From contig JBBRLL010000010.1 of the NCBI GenBank assembly GCA_038231395.1, positions 30,325 through 94,324 on the forward strand: DNA of 64,000 bases, written 5' to 3'. This document shows, in pieces, positions 53,110 to 61,919 of the stretch; within the stretch, counting starts at the first letter, position 1, and each line of letters begins with the position of its first letter. Under the pieces are notes generated by a model. It was not told the DNA's origin, did not search any database, and was given only the letters and a program-made list of their open reading frames with translations. This DNA comes from Stagnihabitans sp038231395 (GTDB lineage: Bacteria; Pseudomonadota; Alphaproteobacteria; Rhodobacterales; Rhodobacteraceae). Made by a program: the position numbers and the translations under genes.

Positions 53110-53697
53110 TTAGTCGTCGAGCCCTTTGCCTTGGAGGATGTTGGCGATGGATTTTTCAACGCGCTCGGCCCTTGTCTTGGATTGCTTGGCACCCGAGAAA
53201 TAAAGGTTGTAACCCCTTTGGCGACCCGGGGTCAGCGCCTCGAACGCGGCGCGCAGATCGGCGTGACTTTCGAGGCGGGCGATGAATTCTTCAGGAAACG
53301 TGAGGTCACGGCTTTTGGTCATCTCAACTTTGGCACCGGACTTTTCGATGTCGATCGCTTGCAGCACAAAAGCGCGCAATGTCTGGTCCTGCGCCACGAT
53401 CTGATCCAGAGCGGTAAAGCGGATTTGCCGGGCAGATTGCACGTTTTCGGTCTGCTGGATCAGGATGGCGTCAGGGTCAGCCAGCAACGCGCCCTTCATG
53501 AACAAAAGCGCGCAATAGTCATTGAAACCGTGGATCAGAACCACGTTTTTACCTTGCGCCGTATAACACGGCTCGCCCCATTTCAAAGTTTCCGTCAGGG
53601 GCAGATCAAGGAGGAGCGCCCGCAACCGCTCCATCTCGGCGTGCCATCTTTTCAGCCGGGCAAAGTAGGCATCCACTTTCGGACTTGGCAGGCTCAT
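53110..53697 (-). CDS. YdeI/OmdA-family protein (DUF1801-like)
   Basis: This 195-residue protein has an N-terminal DUF1801-like fold ('ETLKWGEPCYTAQGKNVVLI') and a C-terminal Lys/Arg-rich motif 'LTPGRQRGYNLYFSGAKQSK' characteristic of the YdeI/OmdA group. Bacillus YdeI is linked to stress protection against cationic peptides. Nothing in the neighbourhood points to a role; it lies between the sugar island and the methylamine operon. Confidence 0.82.
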   Translation of the reverse strand: MSLPSPKVDAYFARLKRWHAEMERLRALLLDLPLTETLKWGEPCYTAQGKNVVLIHGFNDYCALLFMKGALLADPDAILIQQTENVQSARQIRFTALDQIVAQDQTLRAFVLQAIDIEKSGAKVEMTKSRDLTFPEEFIARLESHADLRAAFEALTPGRQRGYNLYFSGAKQSKTRAERVEKSIANILQGKGLDD

Positions 53698-53772
53698 CGC
53701 AGAACTCTCTCCTCACAGACCCCGCGTCTTTGCGGGTCCGGTTCCGTCAGGCAAGGGTAAGCGATTGCCGGC

Positions 53773-55092
53773 CTAGATATCCAGCGTGTTTTCGTTTTCC
53801 CAAGCTGAGAAGTGCGAGGCGTAGCTGTTCCACTCCCGGGTTTTCAGCTTGATGAAGGCGGTGGAGAATTCCGTCCCCATCATGGCTTTCAGGGTGGTGT
53901 CCATGTCATAGGCGCGCAGGGCATCAAGCAGGTTCAGCGGCAGTTTCGGCGCGCCTTTCACGGTGTGGCCGTCTTGATACATGTCGATGTCATAGCGCGG
54001 GCCGGGGTCGGCGTTGGTTTTGACACCGTCCAGACCGGCGGCAATGATGACGGCTTGCAGCAGGTAGGGGTTGGCCGCACCGTCCGGCAGGCGCAGTTCG
54101 AAACGTCCGGGGCCGGGGACACGGACCATGTGGGTGCGGTTGTTGCCAGTCCATGTGACAGTGTTGGGGGCCCAGGTGGCACCCGACGAGGTGCGCGGCG
54201 CATTGATGCGTTTGTAGCTGTTGACGGTGGGGTTGCAGATCGCGGCGAGGGCGGAGGCGTGTTTCATGATGCCACCAAGGAAGGTGCGGCCTTTGTCGGA
54301 CAGGGATAATTCCTTGGAAGGGTCTGAAAAGGCGTTGGATTTGCCGTCGAGAGTCCAGACCGAGATATGGGCGTGGCAGCCGGAACCCGTCAGGCCTTTG
54401 AACGGTTTGGGCATGAAGGTGGCGCGGTAGCCGTGCTTTTCGGCGACCGACTTCATCATGAATTTGAAGAAGCTGTGTTTGTCGGCGGTCTGCAAAGCGT
54501 CGTCGTATTTCCAGTTCATCTCGAACTGGCCAACGGCATCCTCGTGATCGTTCTGGTAGGCCTCCCACCCCAGTTCCAGCATGTAATCGCAGGCTTCGGC
54601 GATGACATCGTAGCGGCGCATCACGGCTTGCTGGTCGTAGCAGGGCTTTTCGGCGGTGTCGTAGGGGTCAGAGATCTGGGTGCCTTCTGGGTTGAGAAGG
54701 AAAAACTCCGGCTCCACCCCGGTCTTGACGCGCAAACCCTCTTTCGCAGCCTCACCCACCAGACGTTCCAGCACGTTGCGCGGGGCCTGATCGACCAGCT
54801 TGCCTTCCATCGTGGCACGCGCGGCGACCCAAGCGACATCCTTTTTCCACGGCAGTTGGATGGCGGAGGACGGGTCGGGAACGGCCATCAGGTCGGGGTG
54901 GGCGGGGGTCAGATCAAGCCAAGTGGCGAAACCGGCAAAGCCTGCACCCTCCTCCACCATAGCGTTGATTGCCTGCGTCGGAACCAGTTTGGCCCGCTGC
55001 CCCCCGAACAGGTCGGTGTAGGAGATCATGAAGTATTTCACACCGCGTTGTTTGGCCCAGGCGGCCAGATCCTTGGTCGGATCATTGGACAT
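53773..55092 (-). CDS. gmaS: gamma-Glutamylmethylamide synthetase (GlnT-type)
   Basis: This 439-residue type III glutamine synthetase-like enzyme has 'VEPEFFLLNPEGTQISDP', 'AYQNDHEDAVGQFEMNW', 'TGSGCHAHISVW' and 'RTHMVRVPGPGRFELRLPDG', the metal and substrate motifs of the family. It is the last gene of the operon mgsA-mgsB-mgsC-gmaS, the order in Roseobacter methylamine clusters, so it is called GmaS: it joins methylamine and glutamate with ATP. Without the context it could be a plain GlnT. Confidence 0.87.
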   Translation of the reverse strand: MSNDPTKDLAAWAKQRGVKYFMISYTDLFGGQRAKLVPTQAINAMVEEGAGFAGFATWLDLTPAHPDLMAVPDPSSAIQLPWKKDVAWVAARATMEGKLVDQAPRNVLERLVGEAAKEGLRVKTGVEPEFFLLNPEGTQISDPYDTAEKPCYDQQAVMRRYDVIAEACDYMLELGWEAYQNDHEDAVGQFEMNWKYDDALQTADKHSFFKFMMKSVAEKHGYRATFMPKPFKGLTGSGCHAHISVWTLDGKSNAFSDPSKELSLSDKGRTFLGGIMKHASALAAICNPTVNSYKRINAPRTSSGATWAPNTVTWTGNNRTHMVRVPGPGRFELRLPDGAANPYLLQAVIIAAGLDGVKTNADPGPRYDIDMYQDGHTVKGAPKLPLNLLDALRAYDMDTTLKAMMGTEFSTAFIKLKTREWNSYASHFSAWENENTLDI

Positions 55093-55125
55093 GATAGTCT
55101 CCCCGTTCGTTTTTTATGTATCGCT

Positions 55126-56454
55126 TCAGAAAGAGCCGTTGCGGCCCGGTATCCAGTTGGTGCCTGCAAGCGGAACCCCGGCCATGGCGGCCCCTTCAAG
55201 GGTCAATGCGCACAGATCCTCTGGTTCCAGATTGTGCAGGTTGTTCTTGCCGCAGGCGCGGGCGATGGTCTGCGCCTCTAACGTCATGACTTTGAGGTAG
55301 TTTTTCAGCCGACGACCACCGAGGACGGGGTCAAACCGGCCCGAAAGCTCCGGGTTTTGCGTGGTGATGCCGGCGGGGTCTTTGCCCTCGTGCCAGTCGT
55401 CATAGGCCCCTGCGGTGGTGCCAAGTTTGATGTATTCATCCTCCAAAGCCGGGTCATTGTCGCCCAAGGCGATCAGCGCGGCGGTGCCGATGGCGACCGC
55501 ATCCGCGCCCAAGGCCATCGCTTTGGCCACATCAGCCCCGGTGCGGATGCCGCCAGAGACGATCAGTTGCACGCGGCGGTGCATGCCCAAATCTTGCAAC
55601 GCCTTCACCGCCTGCGGAATGCAGGCGAGGATCGGCATACCCACATTCTCGATGAACACATCCTGCGTGGCCGCCGTACCGCCTTGCATACCGTCCAGCA
55701 CAACCACATCCGCGCCCGCTTTCACGGCCAAAGCGGTGTCATAATAGGGGCGCGCGCCACCGATCTTGACGTAGATCGGCTTTTCCCAATCGGTGATCTC
55801 GCGGATTTCCAGCAGTTTGATTTCCAGATCATCCGGCCCGGTCCAGTCCGGGTGACGGCAGGCGGAGCGTTGGTCGATGCCCTTGGGCAGGTTGCGCATC
55901 GCGGCCACACGGTCGGAAATCTTTTGGCCCAAAAGCATACCACCACCGCCCGGCTTGGCACCTTGACCGACCACAACCTCAATGCAATCCGCACGGCGCA
56001 GATCGTCGGGGTTCATGCCGTAGCGGGAGGGAAGGTATTGATAAACCAGTGTTTTGGAATGACCACGCTCCTCCTCCGTCATGCCGCCATCGCCCGTGGT
56101 TGTCGAGGTGCCAGCCGCCGAAGCCCCACGGCCCAAAGCCTCTTTGGCGGGACCGGACAGCGCACCAAAGGACATGCCAGCAATGGTAATCGGAATATCC
56201 AGATGGATCGGTGTCTTGGCGTGGCGGGTGCCCAGCCAGACGTCGGTTGCGCATTTCTCGCGGTAGCCTTCCAGCGGATAGCGACTGATCGAAGCACCAA
56301 GGAACAACAGATCGTCGAAATGCGGCAGGCGGCGTTTCGATCCGCCACCCCGGATGTCATAGATGCCTGTGGCAGCGGCGCGGCGAATTTCGGCGTTCAC
56401 GTCGTTGGAAAAGGTCCACGACATTTTCGGCGGGGTATGGGGAAAATCGCTCAT
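55126..56454 (-). CDS. mgsC: N-methylglutamate synthase large subunit (GlxD/GltB-type FMN)
   Basis: This 442-residue glutamate-synthase-type FMN domain has 'ITIAGMSFGALSGPAKEAL', 'TTTGDGGMTEEERGHS', 'KIGGARPYYDTALAVKAGAD', 'LIVSGGIRTGADVAKAMALG' and the end 'VPLAGTNWIPGR'. It corresponds to GlxD/MgsC, which transfers the glutamyl-bound methylamine to 2-oxoglutarate with MgsA and MgsB. It begins 6 bases after the mgsB stop. The distance to gmaS is 33 bases. Confidence 0.88.
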   Translation of the reverse strand: MSDFPHTPPKMSWTFSNDVNAEIRRAAATGIYDIRGGGSKRRLPHFDDLLFLGASISRYPLEGYREKCATDVWLGTRHAKTPIHLDIPITIAGMSFGALSGPAKEALGRGASAAGTSTTTGDGGMTEEERGHSKTLVYQYLPSRYGMNPDDLRRADCIEVVVGQGAKPGGGGMLLGQKISDRVAAMRNLPKGIDQRSACRHPDWTGPDDLEIKLLEIREITDWEKPIYVKIGGARPYYDTALAVKAGADVVVLDGMQGGTAATQDVFIENVGMPILACIPQAVKALQDLGMHRRVQLIVSGGIRTGADVAKAMALGADAVAIGTAALIALGDNDPALEDEYIKLGTTAGAYDDWHEGKDPAGITTQNPELSGRFDPVLGGRRLKNYLKVMTLEAQTIARACGKNNLHNLEPEDLCALTLEGAAMAGVPLAGTNWIPGRNGSF

Positions 56455-56460
56455 GGTGCC

Positions 56461-57150
56461 TCAGTACGCGGCTGCGTTGTCAATGTTGAAATTATACAGC
56501 TTGCGGGCCGAGCCATAGCGTTTGAACTCCCCGGGTTTGGCTTTGTGACCGGCCTCGCCGCGTTGCAGAAGGTCGGCCAAAAGCGCCAGATGTTCCGGGC
56601 GCATTTCCTTTTCGATGCAGTCGGCACCCAGGCTTTTCACCGCCCCGCGCACAAACAGCCGCGCCTCATAAAGACTGTCGCCCAAGGCATCGCCCGCATC
56701 GCCCAACACCACCATGTTGCCGGACTGTGCCATGAAACACGACATGTGGCCGATGTTGCCATGTACGACGATGTCGATGCCCTTCATCGAGATGCCGCAC
56801 CGGCTGGAGGCATTGCCTTTGATGACCAAAAGCCCGCCGTTCCCGGTCGCCCCGGCGTATTGGCTGGCGTCGCCGTCGATGATCACCGTGCCGCTCATCA
56901 TATTCTCTGCCACACCCGGCCCTGCGCTGCCTTTGATGCGGATGGTCGCCTGTTTGTTCATGCCTGCACAGTAATACCCGGTGGAACCCCTCACGGTGAT
57001 GTCAACCGGCGCGTCAACGCCCGCAGCAATCGCATGGGCGCCTTTTGGGTTGATGATGTCCCAGGCGGTCATGTTGGTCTGCCCCTTCAGCGCGTGAAGA
57101 GAGGAGTTCAAGGCGCGCAGGCCGTCTTTGGCCAAGTCGAAGGTCTGCAT
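56461..57150 (-). CDS. mgsB: N-methylglutamate synthase subunit B (GlxC-type)
   Basis: This 229-residue GXGXG-repeat protein has 'DITVRGSTGYYCAGMNKQA', 'GDASQYAGATGNGGLLVIKG' and 'YEARLFVRGAVKSLGADCIE', the beta-helix C-terminal glutamate synthase domain. In the glutamate synthase superfamily this part is fused to GltB, but here it is a separate subunit. It sits between mgsA and mgsC, its start directly adjoining the mgsA stop. Confidence 0.88.
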   Translation of the reverse strand: MQTFDLAKDGLRALNSSLHALKGQTNMTAWDIINPKGAHAIAAGVDAPVDITVRGSTGYYCAGMNKQATIRIKGSAGPGVAENMMSGTVIIDGDASQYAGATGNGGLLVIKGNASSRCGISMKGIDIVVHGNIGHMSCFMAQSGNMVVLGDAGDALGDSLYEARLFVRGAVKSLGADCIEKEMRPEHLALLADLLQRGEAGHKAKPGEFKRYGSARKLYNFNIDNAAAY

Positions 57151-58047
57151 TCAACGCTCCCAGAAGTAGACGGTGGCAGGCTCCGGCTCCCAGACGCGGG
57201 CGTCTTCGATGCCGGGCAGGTTGACGAGGGCGCGGTACTCGCTGCCGAAGGCCACATATTGATCGGTTTCGGCCATCACAGCGGGCTTGCAGGCGATGGG
57301 GTCGCGCACCACGCCAAAGCCATTCTTTGTGCCGACGACGAAGGTGAAAAACCCGTCAAGGTCGGTCAGGGTGGCTTCCATTGCGTGGCCCAAAGTGTCG
57401 CCCTCGTGCAGCTTGTGGCTGATGAAAGCGGCGGCGACTTCAGTGTCGTTTTCGGTTTCAAACGTCATACCGGCGCGGATCAGTTCACGGCGGACCGAGT
57501 TGTGGTTGGACAGGCTGCCGTTGTGGACAAGGCACTGGTCCGACCCGGTGGAGAACGGATGCGCGCCCATCGTGGTCACGGCAGATTCGGTCGCCATGCG
57601 CGTGTGACCGATGCCATGGGTGCCGCCCATCTTTGCCACGCCAAAGCGGGCAGCCACGTCACGCGGCAAGCCTACTTCCTTAAAGATTTCAATGCTTTCG
57701 CCCGCGCTCATCACCTTGACGGTGGGCCGCAGGTGGCTTAACGTCGACCGCGCCGCCTCCAACTGGTTCAGGGGCACCTCCAGCACGGCATGGGTGTCTT
57801 TGATCAGCATCAGCACCGGCTGGCCGATGGCATCTTTCAATTCCGCATCAAGGTTGGCGAATTCGCGACCGGGATGGGCGGATTGCACGGTGATTTTCGC
57901 CCGACCCTGACCCGCACCGGAATATATGGCGATCCCGGCCGAATCCGGGCCACGGTCCGTCATGGTGACCAGCATATCGGTCAGCATGGCGCCCAGCTTC
58001 GGCTCCAGACTGGCGTCCTTCAGGAACAGCCCAACGATACCACACAT
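57151..58047 (-). CDS. mgsA: N-methylglutamate synthase subunit A (class II amidotransferase, GlxB-type)
   Basis: This 298-residue class II glutamine amidotransferase starts 'MCGIVGLFLKDASLEP', so Cys2 becomes the N-terminal nucleophile after Met removal. It also has 'DRGPDSAGIAIYSG' and 'HNGSLSNHNSVRREL'. The longer open frame beginning at 58095 would mask Cys2 and is rejected; GGAGGGAG lies 7 bases before the chosen ATG. It would release methylamine from gamma-glutamylmethylamide for channelling to the FMN subunit. Confidence 0.9.
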   Translation of the reverse strand: MCGIVGLFLKDASLEPKLGAMLTDMLVTMTDRGPDSAGIAIYSGAGQGRAKITVQSAHPGREFANLDAELKDAIGQPVLMLIKDTHAVLEVPLNQLEAARSTLSHLRPTVKVMSAGESIEIFKEVGLPRDVAARFGVAKMGGTHGIGHTRMATESAVTTMGAHPFSTGSDQCLVHNGSLSNHNSVRRELIRAGMTFETENDTEVAAAFISHKLHEGDTLGHAMEATLTDLDGFFTFVVGTKNGFGVVRDPIACKPAVMAETDQYVAFGSEYRALVNLPGIEDARVWEPEPATVYFWER

Positions 58048-58187
58048 GGCGAGTCTCCCTCCAACTTCCGAACCGGTTCCACACCACGCTAGCACCGATG
58101 TTTTATCAGTTCAACTGGCAGGAAACTTTTTTGACTTGGGTGCAATCGGGGTTCAGTCATTTGCTGATTTTCGCGGCAGTTGAGAGA

Positions 58188-58227
58188 TTTCTTGACAGAA
58201 TGTCGCAGCGGGCGTTTCCTGAAAGAA
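58188..58227 (+). promoter_or_regulatory. Candidate direct repeats in the mgs/permease divergent promoter
   Basis: TTTCTTGACAGAA (58188-58200) and TTTCCTGAAAGAA (58215-58227) share 11 of 13 bases and start 27 bases apart in the region between mgsA (minus) and the small membrane protein gene at 58299 (plus). They could bind a regulator of methylamine uptake and use; no sigma-54 site was recognised. Confidence 0.4.
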
Positions 58228-58298
58228 AACAAAATTGCCGGGTGGAGAAAAGGGCAAATGACCAGCCCGATCGGCAAAAGGTCAAAAAGGGAGGGAAC

Positions 58299-58604
58299 AT
58301 GTCAGACCTGGAGACTCGAATCCTGGCCATGCACCGCAATGACACCCGTATCGCGTGGGTGTTCGTGGTGGGTTTGTGGCTTGCCATCATTTTCGTGGCC
58401 TATGCCACCTGGAACCTTGCGCCCAACAGCACGGCGCGGGTTTTGCTGCTGATCGCAGGCGCGGTCATTCTGGTCTTCAACACCGCCGCCATCATGGCAA
58501 TGCTGCGCCACTACCGCGAGGACCGCGACTTCATGTATGGCCTCGACATCAAATTCCTCGACGCCGCCCGCCTTAGCAGAACTTCGGCAGCACGGGGGAA
58601 ATGA
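58299..58604 (+). CDS. Small membrane protein with two TM helices, unknown
   Basis: This 101-residue protein has a short polar start and two hydrophobic helices ('IAWVFVVGLWLAIIFVAYA', 'ARVLLLIAGAVILVFNTAA') and a charged, cytoplasmic-looking C-terminus. The ATG at 58299 has AGGGAGG upstream. I do not recognise a family. It starts an operon of three tiny membrane proteins and an APC permease, so it may be a permease accessory subunit. Confidence 0.75.
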   Translation: MSDLETRILAMHRNDTRIAWVFVVGLWLAIIFVAYATWNLAPNSTARVLLLIAGAVILVFNTAAIMAMLRHYREDRDFMYGLDIKFLDAARLSRTSAARGK

Positions 58605-58984
58605 TGGCGCAGTATATCCCCCCAAAGCAAAGCAAACTGAGCCAGTTGTTCGATGTGGTCGTGTTGCTGGCGATGACGTTTGGCGCTTTGTATATCCCGT
58701 TGATCATGGGTCTGGCGGGCGGTGCAAAAACTTCCCCGGCCAGCACCGCAACACCGACATGGGAAAGCCTTGGCCAGAACCCGACCGAGATCGCCCAATA
58801 CAACGCGCTTGGTTTTACCGACCCCGCCGCCATAGCCCCGATCATAACCGCCCGATATGACTACAACTTCTCGGTGCCGGCTTTGCTGATCATGGTGGTG
58901 ATCATCGTGGCCTACTACGCCTTGATGCTGAAATTCTCCGAAACCGAATACCGCGAAGTCATCGCGGAAAAGTTTGACAGGTGA
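58604..58984 (+). CDS. Membrane protein with two TM helices, unknown
   Basis: This 126-residue protein has helices near 16-38 ('FDVVVLLAMTFGALYIPLIM') and near 90-110 ('PALLIMVVIIVAYYALML'), with a soluble loop between them. The start at 58604 overlaps the previous stop (TGATG), and GGGGG lies 5 bases upstream. No recognised domain. It precedes the 60-residue membrane protein and the APC permease. Confidence 0.72.
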   Translation: MAQYIPPKQSKLSQLFDVVVLLAMTFGALYIPLIMGLAGGAKTSPASTATPTWESLGQNPTEIAQYNALGFTDPAAIAPIITARYDYNFSVPALLIMVVIIVAYYALMLKFSETEYREVIAEKFDR

Positions 58985-58988
58985 CGTG

Positions 58989-59171
58989 ATGAGCTACTGG
59001 ATCTACGCACAAGACGCGGCCTGGGCGCTTTCAGCGGTCTTTGGGCTATACATCGTCATCGACTGGTTGCGCACCGATGCGTCCTATCCGGAGGAGGTTC
59101 TGACCTCGTCGCGCGAAGGCGAATTGGAAGCGATGACCGAAGCGCAGGGGGGCCATGATGGCGGAGTTTGA
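58989..59171 (+). CDS. Very small membrane protein, unknown
   Basis: This 60-residue protein has one TM helix ('AAWALSAVFGLYIVIDWL') and an acidic C-terminus. Start at 58989, 4 bases after the preceding stop. Its coding region overlaps the permease start by 14 bases. It is too small for recognition by motifs; its conservation beside the permease would need to be shown. Confidence 0.65.
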   Translation: MSYWIYAQDAAWALSAVFGLYIVIDWLRTDASYPEEVLTSSREGELEAMTEAQGGHDGGV

Positions 59172-60597
59172 CATCACCTCAAACGTAATCGACGGTATGG
59201 GGCCGCACGGCACCAACGTCGGCCTGCTGCGCGTGCTGGGGCCAGCCCATGTTTGGGCTTTGGGCGTCGGCATCGTTTTGGTTGGCGAATATATGGGCTG
59301 GAACTTCGCCGTCGGCAAAGGCGGGGCTTATGCCGCCCTGATCGCCTGCTGGTTTGCGGGCATCCTTTACACCTGTGTCGCGATGATTGACTCCGAGGTT
59401 ACCAGCACCGTCGCCGCTGCGGGTGGCCAGTATACCCAAGCCAAACATATCATCGGGCCGCTGATGGCGTTCAACGTCGGCCTCTATCTGGTCTTTGCCT
59501 ATACGATGTTGGAGGCCGCCAATGCGATCACGGCAGGCTATCTGATTTCTGCGGTGGCAAGTCTGACCGGCTATGCGGGCACGCTGGACCAACGGCCGTT
59601 CATCGTGCTGTCGATCCTGTTTCTGGCGTGGCTGAATTACCGCGGCGTGCTGGCAACGCTGACCTTCAACCTGGTGATCACAGCCATCGCGTTCACCGCC
59701 ATCATCGTCCTGTTCTTTGCCACCACCGGAGTAATCGGCACTTCGATGATGCGCCACGCCGACCTGATGAGCGGTCCTGCTGCCCTGCCCTATGGCTGGA
59801 TCGGCGTCGTGGCCGCGATGCACTTTGGCCTCTGGTATTATCTTGGCATCGAGGGCACCACCCAAGCTGCCGAAGAAGTGCGCTCTCCGGCCCGCGCCTT
59901 GCCCTTCGGGACGCTGGCGGGCATCATGACGCTGCTGATTGCGGCGACGCTGACGTGGTACATCTGCACCGGCCTGATCCCGTGGGAGTTTCTGGGCGAT
60001 GGCGTCAACGGCTCAGTGGCCCCCTTGTTTGACGCGGCACGCCTGACCGGATCGCAACCGCTGCTGTGGCTGTTGGGTGTGGGCACGCTGTTTGCCACCC
60101 TCGCCTCGGCCAACGGCTGTATCAACGACGCCTCACGTGCCTGGTTCGCGCTTGGCCGGGACAAATACCTGCCCGGCTGGTTTGGTGCCGTTCACCCGAA
60201 GTTCCGCACGCCCTACCGGTCCATCGTGTTTCTGGTGCCCATTGCCCTCGCCTTCGCGTTGGAGGCTCCGCTGGATCAGGTTGTCACCTTCTCGATCCTG
60301 TCCGGGTTGCTGGAGTATACTTTCATGCCGCTCAACATGATCCAGTTCCGCAAGAAATGGCCGATGGGCAGCATCAAGCGCGGGTATGAGCATCCGTTCC
60401 ACCCCCTGCCCTCGGTCGTATTGCTGTCGCTGTGCGCCATCACCTTCTTTGCGGTGTTCCTCGGCTATGGCACCCAACTGGTGGCGATGATTGCCTTTTA
60501 CATCGTGGCCTCGCTCTGGTTCCACTTCTGGCGCTACCGCTTCGTCAGCCGGGCCGCGCAGTTCACCATGCCGTGGCCGCGGCCCAAGGGCTATTGA
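59158..60597 (+). CDS. APC-superfamily amino acid/amine permease
   Basis: This 479-residue permease has about 12 hydrophobic segments and APC motifs ('MGWNFAVGKGGAYAALIACW', 'GLWYYLGIEGTTQAAEEVR'), reminiscent of ethanolamine-type permeases. The start is the second of two adjacent ATGs, 5 bases from GGGGGG. It lies between mgs genes and mgd genes, which suggests import of a methylated amine, N-methylglutamate or a related amine; the substrate is inferred. Confidence 0.85.
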   Translation: MAEFDITSNVIDGMGPHGTNVGLLRVLGPAHVWALGVGIVLVGEYMGWNFAVGKGGAYAALIACWFAGILYTCVAMIDSEVTSTVAAAGGQYTQAKHIIGPLMAFNVGLYLVFAYTMLEAANAITAGYLISAVASLTGYAGTLDQRPFIVLSILFLAWLNYRGVLATLTFNLVITAIAFTAIIVLFFATTGVIGTSMMRHADLMSGPAALPYGWIGVVAAMHFGLWYYLGIEGTTQAAEEVRSPARALPFGTLAGIMTLLIAATLTWYICTGLIPWEFLGDGVNGSVAPLFDAARLTGSQPLLWLLGVGTLFATLASANGCINDASRAWFALGRDKYLPGWFGAVHPKFRTPYRSIVFLVPIALAFALEAPLDQVVTFSILSGLLEYTFMPLNMIQFRKKWPMGSIKRGYEHPFHPLPSVVLLSLCAITFFAVFLGYGTQLVAMIAFYIVASLWFHFWRYRFVSRAAQFTMPWPRPKGY

Positions 60598-60647
60598 TCC
60601 CCCCCGGTCCGCCTGCCATGGCGGGCCGGTTCCTTGAAAGGCGCCGG

Positions 60648-61487
60648 ATGTCGCACCTGATCCAACTGGCAATCGCTTTGGGATTTGGCCTTTTGTGCCT
60701 GCAAACCCTGCGCGGCCTGCTATTGGCCGCCCGAGCCCGCAAAGCGACCCGAGCCGGTTATTTCGCGGCTGGCCCCGGCCTGTTAAAGGACCACCGCCTG
60801 CGCATCGAACCCACCGGATTTCCCCGCATGGCCGGCCGCTACCGGGGTTTGCGCTTTGATCTGCAAGCCGTGCCCGATACGCTGGCCTTTCGCAAATTGC
60901 CCGCTTTGTGGGTCATGGTCACTGTCACCGAACCGCAACCGCTTGACGCCGAGACCCATATCATGGCCCGCGCCTCCGGTCAGGAAAGCTTTTCAACCTT
61001 TTCCCAAATGCCGGCGCAAACCAACTTGCCCCCCGGCTTTCCGCCGGACTGCACCCTGCGCTGTTCAGACCCGCGCGCCCTGCCCCCGCCCGACCTGATG
61101 AACCGCCTTGCCGCGATCTTCGCTGATCCCAATATCAAGGAGGCTGTCCTGTCCCCCAAGGGCCTCCGCCTCGTGGTTCTGGCCGAAGAGGCAGAGCGTA
61201 CCAACTACCTGATCTTCCGTGACGCCGAACTTGGGAAGACTGCCCTGCCAGTGGCGAACCTGCGAGCCCTGCTCGAAACCCTAGCCGACCTGCACTACTC
61301 CCAAGGTCCGCAAACAGCTATCCTGAACGCCAATCCGGCAAAATCAGCAAGTGTTGAGGCTGCTCCGCCGGGAGATTTGGCCCGCAAAGCCACATCCCCG
61401 GAAGCGGCGCCGCTCAAAACAGCACCGAAAAGCGCGACGCTGAAAGCGACAATCCCGAAAGCCACGGCGCACGAAGCCCCTGCATGA
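60648..61487 (+). CDS. Unknown protein with N-terminal membrane anchor
   Basis: This 279-residue protein has an N-terminal helix ('LIQLAIALGFGLLCLQTL'), a soluble domain with 'EPTGFPRMAGRYRGLRFDLQ' and 'SPKGLRLVVLAEEAERTNYL', and an Ala/Pro/Lys-rich low-complexity tail (about 230-279). I do not recognise a family. It follows the permease by 50 bases and its stop overlaps the next start (ATGA). It may be a membrane-bound cytoplasmic or periplasmic factor for the permease. Confidence 0.75.
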   Translation: MSHLIQLAIALGFGLLCLQTLRGLLLAARARKATRAGYFAAGPGLLKDHRLRIEPTGFPRMAGRYRGLRFDLQAVPDTLAFRKLPALWVMVTVTEPQPLDAETHIMARASGQESFSTFSQMPAQTNLPPGFPPDCTLRCSDPRALPPPDLMNRLAAIFADPNIKEAVLSPKGLRLVVLAEEAERTNYLIFRDAELGKTALPVANLRALLETLADLHYSQGPQTAILNANPAKSASVEAAPPGDLARKATSPEAAPLKTAPKSATLKATIPKATAHEAPA

Positions 61488-61762
61488 AAAACCCTCCGCA
61501 CCCCTATGTCGTCCTTCTAACCGCCATCCTCCTGCCGGGCTGCGGTCAGGTCCTGAACCGGCAACCCAAACGTGGCCTGATGTTCGTGTTCTTCATCCTG
61601 CTTCTGGGTGGTATCACGCTGATCACCGCGCCCGCGTCCGCGTCCCTTACCGGCCACATCGCCGGCGGTCTTTTTGTCTACGCGCTGTCGCTTCCCGACG
61701 CCTACCGCACCGCCAGACTGCGGTGGGAAATCGCCACCAAAAGCAGCGCGATCACGCCCTGA
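61484..61762 (+). CDS. Small membrane protein, unknown
   Basis: This 92-residue protein has an early hydrophobic helix ('PYVVLLTAILLPGCGQVL') with 'GCGQ', and a second helix pair near 35-72. The 'LPGCGQVLNRQPKRG' stretch resembles small TM2-like membrane domains. Its ATG overlaps the preceding stop. A hairpin (TGACCAG/CTGGTCA, 61760-61779) covers its stop codon. Function unknown. Confidence 0.7.
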   Translation: MKNPPHPYVVLLTAILLPGCGQVLNRQPKRGLMFVFFILLLGGITLITAPASASLTGHIAGGLFVYALSLPDAYRTARLRWEIATKSSAITP

Positions 61763-61919
61763 CCAGTTTTATCTGGTCACAAACATATCACAAGGGTTCA
61801 ATCAAACCTGGCGGCGGTCAAACAACCCCGTATGCCTGCCCAAAACACAACGCCTCTTGCGCTTTGGCGCGCCGGGGTGGGCGGGTGGGAGGCGGGCCAA
61901 AGCGCCTTCCCCAACCGTT

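Noticed and set aside
58115..58140. Possible sigma-54 promoter (TGGCAGG...) upstream of the permease operon
   Set aside because: The -12 GC element is missing at the correct spacing.
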